In this document: positions 40,701 through 45,365 of the stretch, in pieces
Layout: each line of letters opens with the position of its first letter
Numbering within the stretch: position 1 is the stretch's first letter
Assembly (NCBI GenBank): GCA_036362985.1
Contig: JAYGXS010000004.1
Span: forward strand, 43,807,462 to 43,871,461
From: Ligula intestinalis
Lineage: Eukaryota > Platyhelminthes > Cestoda > Diphyllobothriidea > Diphyllobothriidae
Direction: 5' to 3'
Length of the DNA: 64,000 nucleotides
Made by a program: the position numbers and the translations under genes
Notes under the pieces: generated by a model
Databases searched by the model: none
What the model was told of the DNA's origin: nothing
Seen by the model: the letters and a program-made list of their open reading frames with translations, nothing else

Positions 40701-43216
40701 TAAGGCAAGTCGTAAATATATTGTAAATACATTTAAAACTTAGGATAAAATAGCGTTGAAAAGATACCTTGAACATTATTGATAAGGCATTACGGCGGCC
40801 GAGAGCCTTTTATTTTAAGAATATTCAAATATCTGCAATATGCTATGAGAAGGGGGCGATGTTATTACTCGTCGCCGAACGTGTCCTCTGTACCACCACG
40901 ACGTGGGCATATTTTGAATGTGTGACTCGTATTATTTATTTGCTGCATTTTTTCTTCCATCGCCGAGTGGCAAACATTTCAACTGGCTTATAAAGAGTTT
41001 ATATGATAACCTAAATCTCATTCACTGGCAGGACATTTTAAATAAAGCTCGGCCGCCTTTTTTGTGCTTCTGGGCTCCACCAGAACGAAAATTCCAAAAT
41101 AAGGGAACTTACGCTTGCTGCCACCGCTGAGGTCGTATTTTTCATATCTGTAGTCTAAACAAGGACAAACCGTCGTCATTATCATTTGGAAACTACAAAC
41201 AATCCTTAAGTATGCAGGGTCGATCAACTTCGAGATTCTGCTAGAAATATATAAATATGGACATGAATATATGGCGGTATCTCTTCTTACTGTCCGCGAC
41301 CTAGCCCCTAAGTGCGAAAGTAAAGAGGTCTTCTGTGTTCTTTGTGAATCATGGACAGCTTAGAAGGATAGCGGACTGACCAGTAATCTTCTCAGAGAGT
41401 ACAGTTGATATGTGACATGATCTATCAAGGATACGCTATGTTTCTCTGAGTCAAGTCTCCCTGGCCTGCCAAATCAGGTGGTTTATCGATATTTGGGATT
41501 TGAAGTCACTGAAAGAGCTTACTGCGCGCAGGTGAAAATCTCAGAAATCTATATGCCATCCGGTTGGATGCTGGTGATCCGTGCATTTTCAAAACAATCA
41601 TTCGTTTGATCGCTTTGCAAAAAACATAACGCCTGAAAAGCTTCCGCTGGTGGTTTTACAATATTCTGTGGCTGATGCAACGTGTTGATCTGTTGCCAGT
41701 TGTGGCCCAACAGTCGGCACATAGTGGCCTAGCGAGATAAACAGACAAAGCCAGGGAATGCAGGTCACACGTCCTGACCAGCATTTCTTACCCGGGCGTC
41801 ACATCAGCCAAGATATCATGGATGCTGCCGTTTAGTGGCGTTCGGTTCATGTGATATTCCTTACTAAAGTAGTGAGAGGTAGGGCTTCAAATTATGCCGA
41901 ATTCGCCCCCGAAATGTCAACTGAAGTCACCGTATCCGTTAAACAAGTGTTCTTGACCTCTGTTAATCAGTGGGGAAATTATTTTCTAAGGAAAGTTCCT
42001 TTTGCATTAAAACAAGCCTTTGGTGCCGATACAGTTTCGTTCTTTTGTATGTGTGCTGCTGCTTTTGTTCAAGTGATCTAAACAGCCTACCTTCACTATT
42101 AGCCCGATCAATAATTATCTGAAACTCTAGTGCAGTATATCATTCACGGTAAAATAATATTCAACCGCTTTGCAGCAGACAAGAACTATATCTAACGCTC
42201 AATTTGCCTATTATTATTTGACACGTTTATCGTGCAGTATTTTTTAAACCAATTATAATAAAGTACAAGGCTTCAAGAAAAATCAATTTCGATGATTAAA
42301 ATGCTGGCTGCATTACAAAATACAGCAGCCTGGGCTGCGAAAATGCAGTAAAATTATTTTAAAACTAACGCAACTTAGGGCGTTAGTTCCAAGCGTTGAT
42401 ACTTTGAATGTCAGTAGTAAGTTCAAATAGACAAAAAAAGATATTCTAGAGGATAAACGCCCTAAGTTAAAAAAGGGAACATACAAGCAAATGGAACTCT
42501 AGTTCAATGATACTTTTAGACGGAGAGGCTTGGCTAGAGATCTTTGTTTTTGAATAACAGAGTTTTAATAGGTGCGTTTTTAAGCTAGTTTTTCACCGAA
42601 ACAGAAGAGTCCATTAGGCGGACTTTATAGCCCTTAGTAGAGCAGTACAGTATTATTCTTTTTTATGTGTTATGTAATTTACGTTAATTTGCAAGCACGA
42701 CTTATTACAAAACTGTTATTCCTATTAGGCCCTTATTACATTTAACCAAACGGCAGTTTAAAAATATAATCCATCTCCCGTTTAGTCTCCTTCGGTTGCT
42801 CATTTTTGAAAAAAGGACGAGACCTTTCAATGCTCCTTTTTGCCAATAAGGTGTTTACTTTTCTATGTATGTTTTGAGCCATCAGAAGACGTGCATTAAT
42901 AATTAATTCCATCAGTTACCACTGTTCATTGCTGAATAAGTAATTAACATGGGCTTACAATATTTTGAAAACGCTCTGGAAATTAGTGACTTGAGATGCT
43001 GTGGCATCAAGGATGCCTTGAACTTATGGATAAGACTATTGCCAGCCTTCAATTACGGTCTCAGGCACAATGTGTTATGCAGCACAGAACGACTCAAGTA
43101 TTCTGCAGGCAGGCACCGCATTATTTAACTTCCTATTGACCTCTAGTCTGCGGGTTTAAAGATTTACTTACCAGGCGCTATTTTATAATATAGTTTAGTT
43201 ATCGGGTGAGCACCTT
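19710..43216 (-). CDS. Micro-exon gene encoding alternating acidic and basic peptides (split CDS, span of supported internal exons)
   Basis: Read 5'->3' on the minus strand (43.2 down to 19.7 kb) there are about 34 tiny exons of 18-57 nt, listed one by one below. Each has an AG before it, a GT after it (mostly GTAAGT, GTGAGT or near), a length divisible by three, and an open frame only in the phase-1/phase-1 reading. They encode acidic Ser/Asp/Glu blocks alternating with Lys/Arg/Pro blocks, roughly 1.1 kb of coding sequence in 24 kb of AT-rich DNA. Symmetric micro-exons flanked by ordinary end exons are the hallmark of micro-exon genes described in schistosomes, whose products are secreted and vary by exon skipping; extending that role here is inference. 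Sequence similarity to a known family is not recognised. The product would be a low-complexity polyampholyte without obvious globular domain. Introns carry transposon insertions. No single exon is proof; the coherence of phase, charge pattern and cassette repetition is the evidence. Ends are tentative. Confidence 0.75.
19825..19863 (-). CDS. Micro-exon, 39 nt, acidic-serine
   Basis: Encodes STSEDSDSSSES after junction Glu. Acceptor ACTTTACCAG, donor GTACGT. The opposite strand is also open here but lacks a fitting splice context. Confidence 0.75.
19948..19980 (-). CDS. Micro-exon, 33 nt, acidic
   Basis: Encodes YEFDDELSES after junction Glu. Acceptor TTCTACCCCTAG, donor GTAGTT. Confidence 0.75.
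20113..20145 (-). CDS. Micro-exon, 33 nt, basic
   Basis: Encodes YVEKRITTRS after junction Asp. Acceptor ACTTGTCGACAG, donor GTAACT. Confidence 0.65.
20247..20820. repeat. Large hairpin (foldback) element in an intron
   Basis: Arms of about 235 bp (20247-20480 and 20586-20820) are inverted copies at roughly 80% by eye, with a ~105-bp centre. Shared landmarks include TTGGTGGTTGGCGCTTTTT, GATGTACATTGAATCCAAAT and AGAAAAGATTCTTTGGGAA. No ORF or recognised transposase; likely a foldback/MITE-like element or an inverted duplication. It lies between micro-exons 22151 and 20113. Confidence 0.85.
21355..21480 (-). repeat. Dispersed repeat C, inverted copy 4
   Basis: Reverse complement of the 7.9-kb block; the end reads GCTAGGGTTTAAATTACCTA on plus. 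Confidence 0.65.
21530..21890 (+). mobile_element. PLE pLTR fragment in an intron
   Basis: ACAAGAGGGCGATTATCTTA, ATAAATACTACAACTTTCTG, TGCATGTATTAC, a GCGGTGGATGTTGAAAC tract and CCCAGCGATCA align with 56.70-56.88 kb. A second partial tail at 21848-21885 (GAAATGTCAGGTCAATAAAC) suggests two nested or adjacent copies. Confidence 0.7.
22151..22180 (-). CDS. Micro-exon, 30 nt, basic
   Basis: Encodes AEKPRKPKQ. Acceptor TTTTATCGTTTTTAG, donor GTAAGCATT. Basic-proline composition as in the cassettes. Confidence 0.75.
22546..22578 (-). CDS. Weak candidate micro-exon, 33 nt
   Basis: Phase-1 reading DMIWNVRIRV with a good GTGAGTGCC donor but a poor acceptor (ATCGCCTAAG). The peptide does not fit either charge class. 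Confidence 0.25.
23094..23865 (+). mobile_element. PLE with GIY-YIG remnant between inverted flanking repeats
   Basis: Frame at 23212-23358 encodes YCMPCQNCDARYFGETGKRL and TRFHEKQLAINRK, a GIY-YIG domain with the two Cys of the CxxC motif. After a TAG a further open stretch (23371-23526) encodes ARLLLESWSLTGRLNRVIDL and HPVYQAFRARLTSAQ, the C-terminal part. Flanking arms at 23094-23150 and 23787-23865 are inverted copies (ATTGCTTTCATCATCCCC). It sits in the intron between exons 25500 and 22151 and is a different type from the 1.6-kb and 60-kb PLEs. Confidence 0.8.
25500..25535 (-). CDS. Micro-exon, 36 nt, acidic
   Basis: Encodes YDEDNENEEPQ after junction Glu. Acceptor TTTCAACGCAG, donor GTAAGTTAA. 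Confidence 0.8.
25621..25665 (-). CDS. Micro-exon, 45 nt, basic
   Basis: Encodes DAQYPKRPTKSYNR. Acceptor TTAATTTCTTTGCAG is strong; donor GTAGTT is moderate. Sits 85 nt upstream of an acidic exon, the shortest intron in the gene. Confidence 0.7.
25938..25955 (-). CDS. Candidate micro-exon, 18 nt
   Basis: Encodes NSQSR. Acceptor TTTTGTTTGTTTAAG, donor GTCAGT (weak). Confidence 0.35.
26460..26477 (-). CDS. Candidate micro-exon, 18 nt
   Basis: Encodes ENNKP. Donor GTGAGTATAG is excellent; acceptor ATTCTCCATAG is fair. Not charge-typed like the cassettes. Confidence 0.5.
27781..27807 (-). CDS. Cassette 5 acidic micro-exon, 27 nt
   Basis: Encodes YNDEYEEE after junction Asp. Acceptor TTACCTTTTAG, donor GTGGGT. 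Fifth and last clear cassette. Confidence 0.75.
28532..28549 (-). CDS. Cassette 5 short basic micro-exon, 18 nt
   Basis: Encodes PKPRR. Acceptor TCGTAATATTTTGCAG, donor GTGAGCC. Confidence 0.75.
28868..28903 (-). CDS. Cassette 5 basic-proline micro-exon, 36 nt
   Basis: Encodes PRRQPQRRSKP; junction with the previous exon is AGT (Ser), so SPRR parallels SPRQ of cassette 2. Acceptor GTTTTAG, donor GTAAAG. Confidence 0.8.
29094..29120 (-). CDS. Cassette 4 acidic micro-exon, 27 nt
   Basis: Encodes NENESEGE after junction Asp. Acceptor TTTTCTGATATTATAG, donor GTAAGTTTT. Ends in A. Confidence 0.8.
29477..29494 (-). CDS. Cassette 4 short basic micro-exon, 18 nt
   Basis: Encodes RKEIR. Acceptor GGTTTTCCTTGAAG, donor GTAAGC. 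Confidence 0.75.
29604..29639 (-). CDS. Cassette 4 basic-proline micro-exon, 36 nt
   Basis: Encodes IPRLPLKLRKP, keeping the x-PR-x-P...RKP frame of cassettes 2 and 3. Acceptor CTTCACTAG, donor GTAAGGCTT. A nearer AG gives 26 nt and breaks the phase. Ends A, so the junction with the next exon is ATA (Ile). Confidence 0.75.
29886..29912 (-). CDS. Cassette 3 acidic micro-exon, 27 nt
   Basis: Encodes YEEDFEGQ after junction Asp. Acceptor TTGCCATTTCAG, donor GTGAGTTAC. Confidence 0.85.
30054..30071 (-). CDS. Cassette 3 short basic micro-exon, 18 nt
   Basis: Encodes RKERK after junction Val. Acceptor TTATTTCTTTGCTTTCAG is strong; donor GTATGC. Confidence 0.8.
30203..30238 (-). CDS. Cassette 3 basic-proline micro-exon, 36 nt
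   Basis: Encodes PPRPVQKQRKP. Acceptor AATTTTAG, donor GTAAGCAGT. Differs from the cassette 2 exon at only two residues (SPRQ to PPRP). Confidence 0.85.
30491..30517 (-). CDS. Cassette 2 acidic micro-exon, 27 nt
   Basis: Encodes ESQDSEDQ after junction Asp. Acceptor TTTTCCACAG, donor GTAAGTACA. Confidence 0.85.
30642..30659 (-). CDS. Cassette 2 short basic micro-exon, 18 nt
   Basis: Encodes RKERR after junction Val (G+TT). Acceptor TTTTTTTCTAG, donor GTAAGG. Confidence 0.8.
30798..30833 (-). CDS. Cassette 2 basic-proline micro-exon, 36 nt
   Basis: Encodes SPRQVQKQRKP. Acceptor CTTTCAG, donor GTAAGCTGT. Nearly identical to the cassette 3 exon at 30203, and the flanking intron sequence is also similar, showing recent duplication. 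Confidence 0.85.
31057..31083 (-). CDS. Cassette 1 acidic micro-exon, 27 nt
   Basis: Encodes ASEDSEEE after junction Glu. Acceptor TTTTACACCCACAG; donor GTAAGTTTC. Ends C; joined to GT of the next exon this makes CGT (Arg). Confidence 0.8.
31198..31230 (-). CDS. Cassette 1 short basic micro-exon, 33 nt
   Basis: Encodes RIRGKSNRYR after junction Glu. Acceptor AATTTACAG, donor GTAATA. Longer than the 18-nt counterparts in later cassettes; an internal AG (10 nt in) would break the phase. Confidence 0.6.
31310..31351 (-). CDS. Cassette 1 basic-proline micro-exon, 42 nt
   Basis: Encodes RKKPIRRNHTVEP. Acceptor CTGTAG, donor GTACTG. First member of the repeated basic/short-basic/acidic trio that runs down to 27.78 kb. 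Confidence 0.65.
31491..31905. repeat. Direct duplication of ~155 bp in an intron
   Basis: Copies 31491-31645 and 31749-31905, offset 258 bp, share GATATCGAAAATACTTTTTA and GAACGACAAAATAAAACTTT and end near GGTCTG(A/C)ATTTGCACAAAT. They lie just upstream of cassette 1, i.e. next to the region where exon cassettes were tandemly duplicated. Confidence 0.85.
32003..32249. repeat. Direct repeat pair of ~71 bp in an intron
   Basis: 32003-32073 and 32178-32249 share CCGCCTATGCG, TTTAGGGACG and ATGT(A/T)CTTTCTTGT, about 175 bp apart. Confidence 0.8.
33089..33106 (-). CDS. Candidate micro-exon, 18 nt
   Basis: Encodes STKET. Its position after a basic-proline exon and its 18-nt length match the short exon of the cassettes below, but donor GTGATA is moderate and the matching acidic exon was not found. 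Confidence 0.4.
33223..33270 (-). CDS. Micro-exon, 48 nt, basic
   Basis: Encodes PRRSERRPVKQEMEN after a junction Arg (C+GT). It resembles the basic-proline cassette exons downstream (R-x-P-R, PVxxQ). Acceptor CATCTAG, donor GTACCG. The ~4-kb intron before it is filled by repeats (34-37 kb). Confidence 0.65.
33830..34345 (+). repeat. Dispersed repeat B, copy 1
   Basis: CTGATCAGCTAGGCGGTGGC, GACCCTCGGCGGACTTCTTT, GCTAAAAGCCGTGGCTTGGA and a distal GGCACTCCCG block are shared with 49.3 and 58.7 kb. GC-richer than the surrounding intron. No domain recognised. Confidence 0.8.
34555..35220 (+). mobile_element. PLE (second type) remnants, two partial tails in tandem
   Basis: 34560-34740 encodes VMQQLDIEHNFACEKTRILC then PSTNGRELVEIFHAG; 34905-35200 encodes YLNKRVLV, then SLDTGHTFAWDKTRIVGVCP and a Lys-rich end. 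Both match the region after the GIY-YIG core of the PLE ORF at 44.86-45.36 kb. Multiple stops. The GIY-YIG centre is largely lost. Confidence 0.7.
35221..37472. other. Repeat-like intron sequence, nothing coding recognised
   Basis: ATT microsatellite at 35320-35332, an 11-bp tandem GATGCACTCGC at 35593-35617, and a GC-rich part at 36.16-36.56 kb with overlapping ORFs on both strands but no recognised domain. Confidence 0.35.
37473..37526 (-). CDS. Micro-exon, 54 nt
   Basis: Encodes SSGRYSHISDEQSEKQT. Acceptor follows TTCCTGCTGCCATTCCCAG, the best polypyrimidine tract in the series; donor GTAAGTACA. Two internal AGs exist (41- and 26-nt exons) but only the 54-nt form keeps phase 1 at both ends. 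Ends in C; next exon begins GT, giving Arg. Confidence 0.7.
37985..38041 (-). CDS. Micro-exon, 57 nt, basic then acidic
   Basis: The longest internal exon. It encodes DSQNHKNRRRREPASDDE: a four-Arg core followed by an acidic end, so both charge types sit in one exon. Acceptor AAATTTAG, donor GTAAGTAG. Possibly an ancestral or fused unit of the later split basic and acidic exons. Confidence 0.75.
38435..38464 (-). CDS. Micro-exon, 30 nt, acidic
   Basis: Encodes SESETESSD after a junction Asp (G+AT). Donor GTAGAT, acceptor ATCAAG. Purely Ser/Glu/Asp/Thr. Confidence 0.6.
38667..38687 (-). CDS. Micro-exon, 21 nt
   Basis: Encodes ADRSNA. Acceptor is strong (TTTTCACATTGTTTCAG); donor GTACCT is moderate. 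The exon contains the palindrome TCGATCGA. Confidence 0.5.
40129..40170 (-). CDS. Micro-exon, 42 nt, acidic
   Basis: Encodes TQSNDDTSSDDSQ. Acceptor TTCCTTTAAG, donor GTGAGTTAC. Contains Ser followed by Asp-Asp, a casein-kinase-2-like context shared with other acidic exons. A nearer AG (10 nt inside) would break the phase. Confidence 0.7.
40659..40697 (-). CDS. Micro-exon, 39 nt, basic
   Basis: Encodes KNKTTTKPIYVS in phase 1. Acceptor CTTACAG; donor GTAAAA. Ends in G, so the next junction codon is GCA (Ala). Confidence 0.65.
41113..41154 (-). CDS. Micro-exon, 42 nt
   Basis: Encodes YRYEKYDLSGGSK, preceded by a junction Asp (G+AC). Acceptor follows a pyrimidine-rich stretch ending TTTAG; donor is GTAAGTTCC, a close consensus match. 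Ends in C, giving CCA (Pro) with the next exon. Confidence 0.7.
41931..41957 (-). CDS. Weak candidate micro-exon, 27 nt
   Basis: Phase-1 reading QEHLFNGY, AG acceptor, GTGACT donor. Length matches the 27-nt class but the peptide does not resemble it. Confidence 0.2.
42091..42126 (-). CDS. Weak candidate micro-exon, 36 nt
   Basis: Phase-1 reading FQIIIDRANSE between an AG and a GTAGGC donor. The donor is poor and the peptide is not clearly acidic or basic, so this may be chance. Confidence 0.25.
42372..42468. repeat. Perfect 13-bp inverted repeat
   Basis: AACTTAGGGCGTT (42372-42384) and its exact complement AACGCCCTAAGTT (42456-42468) enclose 71 bp. Could form a stem-loop; no ORF. Role unknown. 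Confidence 0.7.
43172..43216 (-). CDS. Micro-exon, 45 nt (or 54 nt to 43225)
   Basis: Encodes GAHPITKLYYKIAP in phase 1. Donor is GTAAGTAAA. Two AG acceptors are possible, 9 nt apart (exon to 43216 or 43225), and both keep phase 1, so a NAGNNNAG-type choice would add or drop three residues. Ends in G, giving GAC (Asp) with the next strong exon. Confidence 0.55.
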
Positions 43217-43644
43217 CTGTATTTTCTTAGCGTAGCCTTTCTAGAGTAGTTAACACGATCGTGTACAGGCGACAAGAGCAAGCTCAACATTCAACTACCT
43301 TCCCTCTGCGAGCAAACAGAGTTGATCGCCGATATATGAACTTAATTTGCCCGGCGTTTAGGTTCATGCTCGAACCCTTATCCTAGTTTAATCATCCACT
43401 TCTGTTAGGTCAGCAGTCCAACGTTGAAGCGCTGAACAATTCACTAACGACTGACCGGCTCAGCAGGAAATATGCTGCTGGGTTCTATTAGCCATACAGT
43501 CTAGTTAATTTACATATTCCGGCAGCATGTTATGTCTCATTATCCATGCGCTTCTTTCCTTTTTATTTCTACAGGGAATAAACTCATGTACGCGACAATA
43601 CAGTCGCTGCATGGAAGACATAAAATCGATGGCAAATAACGTAC

Positions 43645-43798
43645 CCCCGATTTGCTTTGAAGCCACTAGTCTCGGCATCTTGGGTGAGCTGTAGGTCTGC
43701 TTAGCTCCTGCTATTGTATTCAAGTGTGCCAACAACAGTAATCGGCCCTTTATTGAACGGCGACGCAGAGTAGGGCGCGAACTTGTGAACACGCCCAC
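43645..43798 (-). CDS. Candidate first exon with possible signal peptide
   Basis: An open frame starting with ATG at 43798 runs to a GTACGT donor just below 43645, giving 154 nt, i.e. 51 codons plus one base: phase 1, which fits the downstream micro-exons (joined codon G+AA = Glu). The N-terminus has an Arg-rich stretch followed by a short hydrophobic run LLLLAHLNTIAGA that could serve as a signal or anchor. The hydrophobic core is short and contains His and Asn, so the signal-peptide reading is weak. A CpG-rich block lies immediately upstream at 43.83-43.95 kb. Phase agreement alone has a one-in-three chance. Confidence 0.3.
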
Positions 43799-43829
43799 GC
43801 ATGGGGTGCTGAGAAATCAGAATTCGTGC

Positions 43830-43960
43830 TCGTGAGTTGCTGCTCGGGAGCGCGCGCGCGCACGCGACTCACTGCCTTCGCAGCTGCCGCCGCCGCAGCG
43901 ATGCTAGGCAGCACCTTGTAGGAGCGTGCGCGTCTGGCGCATAGCTGGCTTGTGGTGACT
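43830..43960 (-). promoter_or_regulatory. CpG-rich block, possible promoter of the micro-exon gene
   Basis: An alternating CG/CA run (about 43850-43866) is followed by GCC/GCA repeats and further CG dinucleotides, unlike the AT-rich DNA below 43 kb. It sits just 5' of the candidate first exon on the minus strand. No TATA box or initiator was identified; the promoter reading is inference from composition and position. Confidence 0.25.
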
Positions 43961-44021
43961 TACAGGGCACAAGCGCGCCCACTCCCTATCCTCCACGTAC
44001 CCGACCTGATGTCTGCATCGC

Positions 44022-44715
44022 GTCTATACCCCAGCAGCCTTCATCAGTTGGGCTGAACCCGGTTTACCAGGTTGCGTCTGGGGTTAATTACTCCAGATAA
44101 CTAGGGATTCGCAAGTGCAGCTTCTGAGCTGTCGGTGCAAACTTGGTCGGAGGCGGAGTTGCGGGAGTGGGCAGTCAAGGTGAGATGTTCCCGGCCCCTT
44201 CCTTGTCTCAGCTCAGGCCAGGCTTCATAAACATTGATGAACGTTCACCCGACCGCTAACGGAACTCATCTGTCTTCTTCTGGTTGGGGTCTCGACAGAG
44301 GCCCTGACATCCGTTGCAGCTGGCACTGTAGGCAAATAGTATTGCTGGCAAATACTAGGGAGAGTGGAATGACCACTTCTGGCTTATTAGTCGTGGTCAG
44401 CCAGTCATACCCAGACGCAAGTGGCGTGCATTCCTTATCCTGCTACTCAGGTCTCTGATGATAAATCCGAGACGGATGTCGAAACGTCAGGCGAATAAAC
44501 GTATTGTCCCAGCGATCGAGTCTTCTTCTTCTTTTCAACTGCTTGTCCTCCACGGTCTTCGGTGACTTGATGTTCCCGTCGCGTCCGCACCCCAGTAGGA
44601 CTCACCAGTTGGGCTGAGCCCGGGCTGCGTATAACAGGTTGCGTCGATAACTGTGGATTTGCAAGTGCAACTGCTGAACTATGGGTGCAAACTGGTGGAA
44701 GGCGAGGTTGCTGGG
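44022..44715. repeat. Direct repeats of ~140 bp flanking a pLTR piece
   Basis: 44022-44165 and 44586-44715 share CAGTTGGGCTGA, CAGGTTGCGTC, ATAACT.GGATT.GCAAGTGCA and GGTGCAAACT. Between them lies a PLE pLTR tail (44230-44540) with CTCTGATGATAAATCC, GAAACGTCAGGCGAATAAAC and CCCAGCGATCGAGTC. Confidence 0.8.
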
Positions 44716-44829
44716 TTACATCGAGCAAAGGCATACTGCTCTGAAGAACAAATCTACTGAATGGAACTCAATTACTTGTTTGATTTCATTTCCTGACATG
44801 GTTACCCCAAAAGCTTTATACGTCGGTGC

Positions 44830-45365
44830 ATGAAACAACAACAACGCAACAAAAAGGAACAAGATAGTTCCACTCAAGCGCCCAAAACAAACACATGGCG
44901 AGTAATCCCTTATATAAGGAATCTGCCTGAACTCGTTGAAAGACACTTCAGGCAACACCAAATAAAAGTGGCGCACAAACCGACGGCTACTTTACGCACC
45001 CAGCTAGTACACCCTAAGGATAGGGCCAGCTACCTCAATAAGAAAGAAGGTGTTTACAAAATCCCATGTAGAGGTTGTGATACTGTATATTGTAGCCGAA
45101 CAATAAGACCTGTCTCCACGCGCATCCACGAGCACCAATCGGTCGTGAATAGACATGAACGTTTTTCCGAAGTGGCCATGCATTTCCTCGACACGACACA
45201 CCTTCGCGTGGGATAAAACACATATCGTCGGAGTATGCCCCACCAAAAAAAAACAGAGAATTCCTCTAAGCCATGCACTCCGAAAATTCATACATCGACC
45301 GGCACCTCGAGTTGGATGGTATTTATAAGCATCTCAGAGAACAATGGAAAAGACAGAAGCCGCAC
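44830..45365 (+). mobile_element. PLE (second type) ORF fragment with GIY-YIG domain
   Basis: A 128-codon open frame (44830-45216) encodes RVIPYIRNLPELVERHFRQH, VAHKPTATLRTQLVHPKDR, then GVYKIPCRGCDTVYCSRTIR and TRIHEHQSVVNRHERFSEVA. This is the RT-to-GIY-YIG connection plus endonuclease core. The YIG Gly position reads CSR rather than the usual GET-like loop. A frameshift near 45215 separates a tail ending WKRQKPHGRD. It is the cleanest PLE reading frame in the window but lacks the RT. Confidence 0.85.

Noticed and set aside
40772..40810. 39-nt minus-strand open segment before GTATCT at about 40.77 kb
   Set aside because: Its open reading is phase 0 and the phase-1 reading contains TAA; inconsistent with the gene.
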